Below the pieces are notes generated by a model. The model saw nothing but the letters and a program-made list of their open reading frames with translations. It made no database searches and was not told the origin of the DNA. From Eonycteris spelaea (taxonomy: Eukaryota > Chordata > Mammalia > Chiroptera > Pteropodidae): DNA of 64,000 nt. Positions 53,690 through 63,474 of this stretch are shown piece by piece (within the stretch, counting starts at the first letter, position 1; each line of letters begins with the position of its first letter). Where the stretch lies: positions 2,232,001-2,296,000 of the forward strand of contig PUFA01000068.1 in assembly GCA_003508835.1 (NCBI GenBank), in the 5' to 3' direction. Position numbers and translations under genes: made by a program.

Positions 53690-55850
53690 TTTGATTGCCT
53701 CTCTCAACTCATATTGTGATCACTCTCTCTTTTTTTCTTGTGTCTCCAAACTCACTCCATATTGAAGTGTCCTGGTGGGTTATAATTAGGCCCTGAAGCT
53801 TGTCAACTGGGCCAAAGTGGCTGTCATCATTCCCTCTCTCACCTCCAGCATCCAGGGTTTCACCATCTGCCACCCAGCAAGGGAGACTGAGATCACTGTC
53901 TTGCTTGAGGGAGCAAGCCTATGGGAGTCAGCCTCAAAGAAACCGGCTCAACAAAAATTCAGGCCACATCATTAGCCCTGACAACCCTGGCTCTTCAACA
54001 TCTACCTGCCACCATCTAGGAGCTTTATTTACCTCAACACAGATAGTGAAATGGGATCTTCAAGACCCCAGCACATTCAGTGAGAGAGCACCCTCCAGTC
54101 TTGAGGGTGTGGAGAGCCCATTATCCAACCAGGCTGAAAGTCATATCAGTAAAGTCCTGGCAGAGACTCTCCATTAGCCAGAATAATCATGCCAGGAAGA
54201 CTATGAGCAGTGAAAACACGACCTCTGTTCTTCTCCAGATCCAAACCTGTCTCTAGCAGGACAGGGTTTAAAGCTAGAGAAGCAGGAATCATGAGATAAA
54301 ATCAGAGGCTATGGGAGATGGGAGCTTGATCATCATCAAAGCCAAATCTGCTGTTTTGCAGATAGGAGACTGCTCACAGGCTGTAGCCCAAGCACCCAGG
54401 ACAGCACCGATAAGTACTTGCTGGATGATGGAGAAGCAACCTGTCCAAATCGCCCAGGGGTGCTGGGACTTAGGGCTTAGTAGGTAAGGTTGAGTCACAG
54501 CCTCTGTCATCCATTCAGCCTTGGGGTTCCTGACACCCTCCCTCACACAGCCAAAGACCTCGCAGGACTTCCCAGAGATCCCATGCAGGCCTTTCCTGGG
54601 TGACAGTCCTTTCCCTAAGTCTCTCTTCCTACACTCTCTAACCCCAGAATCCCCTCAGTCCAAATCTCAACAGTCTCATGGAAAATAATCCAAAAAAATG
54701 AATCCTCCAAGGGTCTAAATAACTGATAACAACAAATGTTGCCCTCCAGGAGTACTTCAATGAAAACAGATAAGTTGTAAAGACATGACATGATGTTTTC
54801 ACCAGTTTCTAACTATGTCCCGTTCTTTAGACTACTGTCTTTTGTACCTTGACAGTTTTGAAGTTATTTGGTAGGGTATTCTTCAGATAAAGTTTACCAA
54901 ATGTTTCCTCACAATTTTATTTAGAACACATCATTTTCATCAGGAATATCACAGAAGTGATGTTGTCACCCTCAGTGGGTCATTTAAGGAGATACGCAAT
55001 GTTGGCAATTATGTAATTTTTGATACTTATCATGGTTTACATGTTTTCACCAGGGCAGGACGACAAGTTTCATCCCATGAGGCAGCTCCAGCACAGTGAT
55101 GTGACTTCCCAGAGCAGAGCAATGACAAAGGGCTGTGGGGCTCTGTCAGCACACACTAGGAGAGAGGGCCATGATTGGCTAGTACTATCAGCCTTGAGTT
55201 CAGGTCACCAGAAAAGTGGTACCAGCATCAGGAAGCTGCTTCCCCTAATTGAGCTGATTCAGCCTTGATAGGAAACCCCAGGGACAGGCAGGTCAGGAAT
55301 CCATATCCACCATTCACACTTGCCCTGAGGAAGGCAAAGGCAGAGACCCGAACTGGGTTAATTGTAGCTGGGTAGAAAGCAATGACAGATTTATGCACTT
55401 GACAAAGAGAGCAAGCACCCTTGTGTGGGAGGATGTTTTTGAATTCCACTTCGCATTCACCAAAGACTTTTTTCAAGGGGTGAATTTCATCAACAAGAAT
55501 AAATGACCTTCTATGTCTCTGCTATGAATAGGCTTTTAAGGAAATGTATGATTTTAATTAAAAAGAGAAATTTGGGGTAAGTTGCTAAGAAACGAGACCC
55601 TATCTGTGGCCATATAGCTCATGCCAATAACTTCTGATTATAGATGGGTTTCCTTGGAAACAGTCCCTGGCCATTCTTAAGTATTAATGCTGAGCAAGAG
55701 AGAAGTCTCCCTAATAGATGGAGATGAGAACAGTAAAACAGAATCGCTAATTGAGCGAATCGGCCAACTATAAAGTTAGGATATGCCAGTAAAAAAGAGG
55801 TACTCAGATACAGTAACCTCTTCTCAGTCTGTTCTCTATTTTCTTTAGAC
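53690..55850. other. Long mostly unassigned stretch with paired RFX-like motifs
   Basis: No gene recognised over 2.1 kb; the 125-codon plus frame 53800-54177 is serine-rich and shows no known domain. A short L2-tail-like motif lies at about 54390-54430. GTTGCTAAGAAAC (55581-55593) and GTTTCCTTGGAAAC (55648-55661) resemble RFX X-box half-site pairs. Confidence 0.35.
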
Positions 55851-55854
55851 AATA

Positions 55855-56740
55855 GTAGTTTGTGTTCATGGGGAAAAATTCAAACAGTGAAGAAGAGAGA
55901 GAAGTAAAAAGTAGAGCTGTCCTTTCCTCCTCCGCCCCTGGGGTTCCTCCTCAGAATAGCCACTGCTTCTCAGGTGTCCTTTGAGATAACTTCTACATAG
56001 GCACGACCATGGATATGTATATCTTCATTTCGTATGAATGAGAATTGTATATCTCGTTCACAGACTTGCTATTCTTTTCTCTCATCAGATGTCTTAGAGA
56101 TCTTTCCACGTCAGAACATAGAGATCTGCTTCATTCCTTCACCTGCACTCCAGTCTGGACAACACTGAAAAAAATGTATTTCTACAACCCATTCTCTAAC
56201 AGCGACTTATGGTGTTTTTCATCTTTGGCTATTGCAAACAATGCTGTGTATATGTTCGCAGACTCACGTATATCTAGCGTTAGGGTAAATTCCTAAAAAT
56301 AAAATAGTTGAGTCAAATTTCATATGCATATTTTTACATTATTGCCAAAATTGCCCTCTAACTACATCACACCGACGTATTCTCCCACCAACAGCAGAGA
56401 AGGCTTTCTGTTTCTGGCCCCCACCCTCGTCTCCAAGCAGCACTGGGTATGGTGGAACCTAAAGTGTCAATTCGATAGGTAAAGGTGATCTCACTTTTTG
56501 CATCTCATGTTTCTTTTATTTTGAATAAGATGCATCTTTTTCATGTGTGCTTTTTTTTCTTTTTTGGTTCTTTTATGTTTCTCTATGGATTGCTTGTTTA
56601 TGGCCTTTTGCTCTTTTTCTATTGAGTTATCTTTTTCTTATTGATGCATAAGCACCCTTTGCTTACTAAGAAAATTAGCTCTTTTAGGTTTCCAAATATT
56701 TGCCTTTTTTTCTTTGAACAAAGATATCAGTACTGCCAGC
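55855..56740 (-). mobile_element. L1M(E) ORF2 end and 3' UTR, antisense
   Basis: AAATTCAAACAGTGAAGAAG, GTCTTAGAGATCTTTCCACG, GGCTATTGCAAACAATGCTG, AGGGTAAATTCCTAAAAATA, ATTGCCAAAATTGCCCTC, TCTCCCACCAACAGCAG follow the reversed L1M order. The 83-codon frame 56045-56296 lies inside. Confidence 0.8.
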
Positions 56741-56859
56741 CTCATAGGGTTCTTTTAAGCCTCAGTTAAAATCACATTGGTGAAAATGTTTTTACTGATG
56801 CAAAGTCCCAACTGATGTACATTGTTTTTCTTGATCGTGTACTTATTAGCAAAGCAAGA

Positions 56860-57445
56860 GAGTCTGGTAGGAAAAGCACATACTTTGGAATCTGAAGAAT
56901 CCAGATCAAATCCTGACTCTGCCACTACTCACTCAGGTAGACTGAGTGGATTAATGGTACTAATTAGTAGCCTCCCTCTATCTGTGCCCATAGCTTTGCA
57001 TTAACCTTCAGACCCCTCCCACTCTGACTCTGGCCTCAGCAGTGTGACTTCTTTTGACAAAGCAGCAGTAGCAAACTTGAAGCAGGGACTTGATAAAGGG
57101 CCTCTACGTTTCTGTTTCCTCTATCAAGTCTCTGCCATTACTGTGAGTACATGCTCAGCTTACCCTGAGAAGACCATGTGAAACAGAGCTGAGTTATCTC
57201 AGCCAATCTCCATACAGGTGAGAGAGCCCAGCCAAGATCAGCAAAGTCATTCAGCTACCTATAAACTCATGAGCAGTAATAAGCCACTGATTTGAAGGGT
57301 GGGGGTGGGGTTTTGTTGTGTAGCAACTGCTGATATACTGTTTATATAATCAACCTCACTGTATCTCAATTTTTAAATATATAAATTGGGGATAATATCA
57401 ACTTTATAGGACTATTATGGGAAATATAATAGCATGTATCCTAGT
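56860..57445 (+). mobile_element. MIR SINE split by an MLT1 LTR, sense
   Basis: The MIR head (TACTTTGGAATCTGAAGAATCC, AATCCTGACTCTGCCACTAC) ends near 56935. Its 3' half resumes at about 57341 (TCAACCTCACTGTATCTCAA, AAATTGGGGATAATATC). Confidence 0.7.
56937..57340 (+). mobile_element. MLT1 MaLR LTR, sense, inside MIR
   Basis: CTCTGACTCTGGCCTCAGCAG, AGTAGCAAACTTGAAGCAGG, ACCATGTGAAACAGAGCTGAG, AACTCATGAGCAGTAATAAGCCACTG and GGGGTTTTGTTGTGTAGCAAC follow the MLT1 order. The two-base TG start and target duplication are not clear. Confidence 0.7.
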
Positions 57446-57789
57446 AATGACAGCCTAGTTCTTACTACCAGGGAGGAAACTCAACTATAGTAGGGAAATA
57501 GTTACAAGGATTTAAGCCATTGTTTGTGCAGTCTCGTAAGATAAAATTGTTACAGTACAGTTGTCTTTAAGATCTTCTGCTAAATTTCCAGGTCTACCAA
57601 AGTTACTCAAAAGCACATCTCAAGCAGGCGGCGTGACCTCTCTTGGCTTCCCACAGTCTCCGCCATCTCCCCGCTGGTTTCCCACCTGGCACATTCGCTC
57701 AGCTCTTAGACTTAGTCTGGGTTTGGACAGGTTTATCTTTATCTCTTTGTTCAGAGCCTGAGTCCTCCCTGGACCCCCAAACCTCCACC

Positions 57790-58570
57790 TCGGTGTATCC
57801 TCAAACTTATATCAGAGTAATAATTCTACATAAATGTGAGTTTACTTTTGCAACTGACTGCTTAGCCTTTAGTGGCTTCCTCTGGTCTTAAGGAAGAATC
57901 ACCCGGCAATGCAAGAACCCAAGTCCCATTAACATGTCTGGCCTCTTCCCTCACCATCTGTGCCAGCTCGCATGTCATCACCCAGCTCCCCCAACGTGCC
58001 TGCTGGGTCTCTGGGCCTTCGGAAGTGCTGTCTCTTCTGCTCTGCAGTACCCTCTGTTACTGACTCCCACCTTGGCGCCTTGTCAGTTTCAAACACCCTC
58101 CTCCCTCCCCCCGGGGCACTTTCTCTAACCGAGGTCAGCACTACGGACATTTGGGTCAGATAAGTCTCCGCTGTGGGGTGCTTTCCTGTACATCATAGGA
58201 TGTTCAGGAGCAGCCTTCTCTGCCCTCTACCCACTACACTAGGTTCCAGTATCGCCGCCTCTCAGCTCACGACCACCAAATGTCTCCGGACATTACCAAA
58301 TCTCTCTTGGGGACAAAACTGTCTCCAGGTGGAAACCAATGCCCTAACTCCACTTCACCCACCCCTAAAAACAGATTTAATGCTCTCAGTATTCCTGGAC
58401 CTAATTCTACCCAAGCAATTATGGCACTGTATAGTAAATGTCTGTTACCGGTCTGTCTTTTCCATTAAACTATGGAATACCTGAGGACAAAAACTGTCTT
58501 TGATCCCTATACCCTTAAGTCTTTGCCCAGTTTCTAGAACAGGGAAAGTGCTCAATGAATATTTGTTAAA
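57790..58570 (+). mobile_element. L2 3' region, sense, interrupted by MER20
   Basis: CAACTGACTGCTTAGCCTTTAGTGGCTTCC (57851-57880), TGTGCCAGCTCGCATGTCATC, GGGTCTCTGGGCCTTCGG are L2. After MER20 it resumes to the tail ACAGGGAAAGTGCTCAATGAATATTTGTTAAAG (58539-58571). The cluster of 60-100-codon frames here comes from GC-rich transposon sequence and is not genic. Confidence 0.75.
58118..58341 (-). mobile_element. MER20 hAT MITE, antisense, inserted in L2
   Basis: TTCTCTAACCGAGGTCAGCACTACGGACATTTGGG (58121-58155), CATCATAGGATGTTCAGGAGC, CTCTACCCACTACACTAGG, ACGACCACCAAATGTCTCC and GGACATTACCAAATCTC are diagnostic MER20 blocks in order. Confidence 0.9.
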
Positions 58571-58639
58571 GATATATAGAATAACAATACAGAAATGAGG
58601 AACTGACCTTCCCCGTCTTAATTGCACTTAATTTAAAAA

Positions 58640-58780
58640 ATACCTGGGAATATTTTTTAAATACAAATTCATAGATTTAAGCCCTGACTCCTGACTCAGT
58701 TTCTGGGGAGTGAGATCCCAATAATGTTTGCTCTTTAAACTCTGAGGTGAACCTAATATAGTTGCTCTATAAAAAGACCT
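58640..58780. mobile_element. MER5/MER58-like hAT relic
   Basis: AATACCTGGGAATATTTTTTAAATACAAATTC (58639-58670), CTCCTGACTCAGTTTCTGG and AGGTGAACCTAATATAG suggest a decayed palindromic hAT MITE; the ends are lost. Confidence 0.45.
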
Positions 58781-58784
58781 CATC

Positions 58785-59660
58785 TAGAAGACAAATGACA
58801 GCGACCAACCCTTACCATCTGTGCAGACCACCTGATGGTATCCACCTCCACAACTGAAAAAAAAAAAAAAGCGAAATATTCCTCCAGAGAAATCTTTCTG
58901 CCCCCAAAAATCAAGGTTATTTTATAAGGTAAGAGATGAAGTCCCCAGGAATCTTCCAGAAAAGCCTTAGAGGGACTCTCATTAGTCAGAAGGACCCTTC
59001 AGACATAATGACATGCAGCATTATGAAAATGAGTCCCTCTGAGGCAGAACATTTAATCCGCCTTGGTTTCATGCTCCCCACGGCCTCCCCATGGCCAGCA
59101 GAGTCCTGCTCCTCATCCCCATGGGTCACAGATGGCTCCTTCCTCAGAGAGCCTGCTCATTCTCAGTAGCTTTTCTTCTGATATAACTCAGAAGGATTTT
59201 TTGGTGGAGGATACAGAATGTCCGCTGGCCCCTGAAGAAGTGGATCAGGGCCTGGGCTTAAACAGTGCTATTTTATTATAAAGTATTCACCATGCAAAAC
59301 TATGATTAAATTACATTTAAGACTTATCGAGTTGTGTCTGGTGACCATCTCTTTGTAAGAGAGCTATGGAGGACAGGCCTGAAAGAATGACTGATGGCTA
59401 GAAATCCATCAGGATGTAGAGCAGTGGGGGTGGAACTGGGTTAGGAAGTTGACAGGCTTGAAAAGAATATCCTCTTTCCTTCTGCCATAACAGGCTGTGA
59501 GGATATGTGAATGGGATGAGACGCTGTTGGCAGTCTGAGCAGGCAGGATGGCCTCCCTTGCTCCCACTGGGGGAACCAGCCATCTCTGGAGTCTTTAATG
59601 ATGTTATCGCATTCTGAAAGCTATGGCTCTGTCAGAACGCTTCTCAGTCCAGGCTGTCTG
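58785..59660. other. Unassigned sequence
   Basis: No gene recognised; plus frames 58936-59169 and 59063-59281 show no known domain. An A14 run lies at about 58857-58870. Confidence 0.4.
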
Positions 59661-59664
59661 TAGT

Positions 59665-60030
59665 AGTGTGCAACTAATAAAGTGCCATGAATGCTGGATT
59701 AAACACAGAGACTCATTGTCTCACAGCTCTGGAAGCTGGAAGTCTGAGATCGAGGTGTTGGCAGGGTTGGTTCCTTCTGAGGCTGAGGATCTGTTCCAGG
59801 ATAACTCCTTGGCTGTGGATGACCATCTTTTCCCCGTGTCTTTTTACGTCTTCTTCCCTCTATAAGAATCTGTCTTCAAATATCCCCTTTGTAAACGTGA
59901 TATTGTATTAGGGATCATCCCAATGACCTCATTGGCAGGGAAGAGCGGGGACCCTATATCCAAATACGGTCACATCTTGAGGTACTGAAAGTTTGAATTA
60001 CATATGAATTGCAGAGAGGGGGATATGCTT
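59665..60030 (+). mobile_element. Old interspersed repeat of placental mammals, family not assigned (copy 1)
   Basis: CATTGTCTCACAGCTCTGGAAGCTGGAAGTC (59715-59745), TGGTTCCTTCTGAGGCTGAGG, ATCCCAATGACCTCATTGG and TATATCCAAATACGGTCACATC are motifs of a very common old repeat (I recall a TCACAGTTCTGGAGGC...CCAAATACAGTCACATTCTGAGG layout). A part is repeated at 60355-60495. Frames of 74-80 codons lie inside it. Confidence 0.6.
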
Positions 60031-60199
60031 CAGCCTAATAAATGACAATTATGTCTCTCTCTATAAGTTCACCCTCACTTCCCACCCCCTGAGCGTGCCA
60101 TTCTCTTCCCCTCCTCCAGACCCTTCAGCTCTTTCTGTGTAGTATTTTGAGGAATCTTGAAGTCTGCCTCATTCCACCAAAATAACCAACTGTGATGAA

Positions 60200-60345
60200 T
60201 TAGAAAGATCATATGAACTCTTGGAGAAAACAGACCTCGGTTCAAGCTGTAATGGCAGTGTGTCGGGGACAAGATACTTAACCTCTCTGTGCCACGGTTT
60301 CCTCATTTTGTGGTAAAGAGGTGCCTGGTGAACCACATCTTTAAA
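60200..60345 (+). mobile_element. MIR SINE, sense
   Basis: CAGACCTCGGTTCAAGCTG, GATACTTAACCTCTCTGTGCC and ACGGTTTCCTCATTTTGTGG follow the MIR order. It lies just after copy 1 and before copy 2 of the unassigned repeat. Confidence 0.85.
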
Positions 60346-60354
60346 CTTCCTTCC

Positions 60355-60495
60355 CTCCATATGGGTCCGCCTCTGAATTTCCCTTTTTTATAAGTGGTAT
60401 TGGATTAGGACCCATCCTAAGGACTTCATTTTAACTTGATTACCTCTGGATAGACTCTATATCCAAATAAGGTCACGTTCTGGGGTGCTGTCCCA
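60355..60495 (+). mobile_element. Same old repeat, 3' part (copy 2)
   Basis: GGTATTGGATTAGGACCCATCC (60397), TTCATTTTAACTTGATTACC, TATATCCAAATAAGGTCACG and TTCTGGGGTGCTG align with 59900-59985 of copy 1. Confidence 0.65.
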
Positions 60496-60529
60496 GTTAG
60501 AATTGCCATCAGGAGATAAAGAATGATGG

Positions 60530-60640
60530 AGTGGAAGGACTTCTGAGCATCAGAAAACCTGGATTCTAGGCCTGGCTCTGGGACGAATTTGCTGTGTGTC
60601 TTTCAGCTGGTCTTCTTCACCCTCCAGACTCAAAGAGGGT
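60530..60640 (+). mobile_element. MIR-like fragment, sense
   Basis: GAAAACCTGGATTCTAGGCCTGGCTCTGGGACG (60552-60584) and TTGCTGTGTGTCTTTCAGC are MIR-like head blocks. Confidence 0.55.
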
Positions 60641-60690
60641 TGACCAGGGGGCCTCTACAATCATCAATTCTGGTCCTGTCACAGAATCAA

Positions 60691-60715
60691 TGTGTGTGTA
60701 TGTGTGTGTGTGTGT
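60691..60715 (+). repeat. Short imperfect (TG)n
   Basis: (TG)4TA(TG)7-type tract with a single TA interruption. Confidence 0.9.
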
Positions 60716-60719
60716 AATT

Positions 60720-61200
60720 GTAACATGAACATTTAACCAATGTTTAGGTGTACAAGTATTATTAACCATAGGCACAACATTTGAGTTTTTTACAGTCAGT
60801 CCATCTACTCCTCCATGGAGACCAGTAGTCCTGTCAGAGTCTGGGACAGCACACATCCTTCCGAGGTCCCCACTAGCATCATCACAGAATCCCTACCAGG
60901 GGGACAGGAGGTGGGAGATGAACTGGATGGGAAGCCTGACATCCAGTTGGTCTTTTTCCACACTAGGTGTCACTGTCCTACTTTAAACTCTCCTCAAATT
61001 CTCAACCAGATTAGCTGGAAACACTCCCACAGGCTTTTAGATTCTTGGCACTTGGATCTAATTGCATCTACCTTTCTAGACCCGTCCCTTCAAAAATCAA
61101 CACAACTGTTTACAGGCGTCTGCATCCTTGCCTTGCTGCATGCCAAGTTTGGGACTTGACCAGTGACATGGAATGTGAACTGCACCTCTGCCCAAGCCAA
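60720..61200. other. Unassigned sequence
   Basis: No gene recognised. The 114-codon plus frame 60815-61159 is the longest near here and shows no domain, signal peptide or conserved pattern. Confidence 0.4.
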
Positions 61201-61204
61201 TGAG

Positions 61205-61565
61205 CCCAGGCCCTTTATTCATTCTCATTCGATCATGAATTAATGAGCATCTGCTATGTGCCGGGTCCTGTGCTGAGAGCTGAAGACTCAGAGAAGAGAG
61301 GCGCGTTCCCTGCCGTTGAGAGCTCACAGCAGACATGTATTACTATAACCTGGTGAGAAAGCACTGGAATGAAGGACTCCATGCCAGGAACAGAGAGGAG
61401 CCCCCAGGCCTGCCTTGGGTAAGTAGAGAAGCTTCACAAGGCTTGTCACGGCATTTTGGCTGAGACTTGAAAAATGCACAGGGCTTGTGCAAACCACTGG
61501 GACAGATCGATGGAACAGCATAGGCAAATAAGTCAGTGCCTTCAAGCTTAAAGGCTTTCCTATAA
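61205..61565 (-). mobile_element. L2 3' region, antisense
   Basis: TAATGAGCATCTGCTATGTGCCGGGTCCTGTGC (61241-61273), TTGAGAGCTCACAGCAGAC, GACTTGAAAAATGCACAGGG and GGAACAGCATAGGCAAATAAG follow the reversed L2. The minus 79-85-codon frames here are inside it. Confidence 0.8.
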
Positions 61566-61819
61566 GGACTAAAGTACATTAAAATCAATTTGAACACCAT
61601 TATCCTTCATTGGAGAAAGTGCAGGCTCTTGCCCCATTCTCCATTTACGTACGATCACGATGGACTATATTATCCTGAGAGCAGAGATGTGGCTTTTCAT
61701 TTTTCCTACATCAAAAACTGACCAGAATGGAGGTCCGATTATTTTATGAATAAAATGAATGAATGAACAATTCACTTTACCGGCTAAACTAAGCTTCGTA
61801 AAAAGAACCACTGGATTTA

Positions 61820-61935
61820 AAGAGGTCATTTTCAGAAGGGAAACTGAGGCACTGGCCCACAAGTAGGAGAGCCACGTGTGCCGCCCGGCTTCTGCTCCGT
61901 GCTCTTTGCAACCCCTGCGCTGGCTCATTCTTTTT
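61820..61935 (-). mobile_element. MIR SINE 5' half, antisense
   Basis: GTCATTTTCAGAAGGGAAACTGAGGC (61826-61851) to TTCTGCTCCGTGCTCTTTGC is the reversed MIR head. Confidence 0.7.
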
Positions 61936-61939
61936 CTCT

Positions 61940-62480
61940 GGGAAATGGATTCTACAGGCAGATCAAGCACAGAGAATTGGCAGCACCTTTTTTTACTTTC
62001 AGGTAATCTCCCTACTCCTCTTTCAGGGACTGGGGGCAGGAGGTGGTGTAAGAAACTAAGAATACAATGAAAGCTTAGACTCCTTCGTGCTTACCAAAGT
62101 TCAATGAAGAGCAGAGAGTGAAGTCATCCACATACTAATCTCACAATCTGGACCCCTTGGTGTTTAGCAAAAGTAAACGCCTCAACAATTCAGTCTCTGA
62201 GGTAATATTTTTACACTAAGAAAATCATTATCAAGGTTTTGTTTCTGCCAAAACTTAATAGGAGCTTTGACACCTGGAAGAGTACGTACTAGAGGGAAGG
62301 TGGGGAGTCAGATGTGCAACAGATAGGAAGGAGAAAGTAAGGGGCAATAAGAATGATTCTGGCTCTGATGGGGATGCTGTGAATACTGGCTGTGGAGAGC
62401 TTGGTTGGGGATGTGAGAGGGAGGAAGTCAAAGTAGGTAGAATAAACTCTGAGTCTGTCTCTGCCAAAATCCTTCCATAG
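61940..62480. other. Unassigned sequence
   Basis: No gene recognised. 62280-62450 is purine-rich and might be eroded antisense L2. Confidence 0.4.
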
Positions 62481-62484
62481 ATAG

Positions 62485-63150
62485 CCCCATTTCTGATGGA
62501 ATGAAGTCTAAACTCCTTAGCCCAGCAGTCATGGCCACCGTGGTCTAGCCCTGACCCATACTGTCAACTTTTGTTCCCACTACTTTTCATTCCTTTTCTA
62601 CACACCAGCTGAATGGCCTCACTCACTCTCACCAGAAGGGCCTATTGGTACCTGACCACCCCTCAAGCTCAGCTCCTGCGGTCTCCCGCAACAGATATAC
62701 TTTGTCTCACATCCACCTCTCCAGATGGTCCACACTCTCTCATACCACGTTTCTTTTTCTTCCTAACTGGCAAGTTTCTATTTATTTGCTGAACTTTAAT
62801 GTTACTCCTTTTGAAAGACTCCCTGGTTCACCTCTGGTTGAACTTTAGGACTCTTATCTTGCACACCTTGTACCTACGGCTGTCATAGCTCTTATTAGTC
62901 TGCTGAGAAATGAGTAGTTTATGCGTCTCTGAACTTTGAGAATCTTGACATCTCTTATGCCTCTCATTGTTACAGTATCAGCTCCAGCATAAAGCTTAAC
63001 ACATAGTAGGTACTTAATTAATATTTAAGCATAGGATACTCAAGGACAAAGACTAGATGCTGTTCACCCTGGGTCTCTAATCTCTAGATCATTGCTTGGC
63101 ATGGAGAAAAATTTCAACACATGTTTCTTAAATTAATACAGGAAAGGATA
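62485..63150 (+). mobile_element. L2 3' region, sense, with a second adjacent L2 tail
   Basis: ATGAAGTCTAAACTCCTTAG, GTGGTCTAGCCCTGACCC, ATGGCCTCACTCACTCTC, TCTCACATCCACCTCTCC and the tail AACACATAGTAGGTACTTAATTAATATTTAAGC (62999-63031) give a long L2 3' half. A second tail follows (ATTGCTTGGCATGGAGAAAAATTTC, 63091-63115). Confidence 0.8.
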
Positions 63151-63323
63151 GAGGGATGGTACAAAATAAACATCTATCAATTAATTTCCAAATTATATCA
63201 CAACTTAACTTCTTCATTCTGTTAGGTTAATTCAAAGGACGACTCACTTTCTGTATCTAGTTTTTTCTATACCTAGCTCCTAGCTACTCGTGCTGAAATG
63301 GCATCTCCTCTATTTTATTTTTT

Positions 63324-63473
63324 CCAAGGATCGTGGTGTAGGTACAACTCCACCAGTACCTCAGTGGGGTGAAGAGGTCATGGGGCAAAGAAGAGAGATC
63401 ATTGTGGGCCAGGTTGAGTTCCACAAGCAAGACCAGCCCATCAAAAGCATTCCACTCAATCAAGCTGACCTGT
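63324..63473 (-). pseudogene. LRRC4: Partial LRRC4 (NGL-2) retro-fragment
   Basis: The minus strand encodes a run of leucine-rich repeats that matches the LRRC4/netrin-G-ligand family: QVSLIEWNAFDG, VELNLAHNDLSSLPHDLF and TPLRY. In functional LRRC4, a postsynaptic cell-adhesion protein with nine LRRs and an Ig domain, this region is the last LRR and the start of its C-terminal cap. After TPLRY a single-base deletion shifts the frame; in the shifted frame the expected (L)VEL.LHH.PW pattern continues to about 63324. An A-rich stretch (AAAAAATAAAATAG on minus) follows immediately. Only about 150 bp remain, with no Ig domain, transmembrane segment or N-terminal LRRs, so it is a non-functional fragment, probably retrotransposed with truncation. 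LRRC4B or LRRC4C as source is less likely because of SLPHDLFTPLRY. Confidence 0.85.
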
Positions 63474-63474
63474 G

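Noticed and set aside
53800..54177. A 125-codon serine-rich plus-strand frame
   Set aside because: No known domain, no conserved motif, and low complexity; no splice or promoter context.
57561..58484. Cluster of overlapping 60-100-codon frames suggesting a GC-rich coding exon
   Set aside because: The region is an L2 3' half interrupted by MER20, which accounts for nearly all of it.
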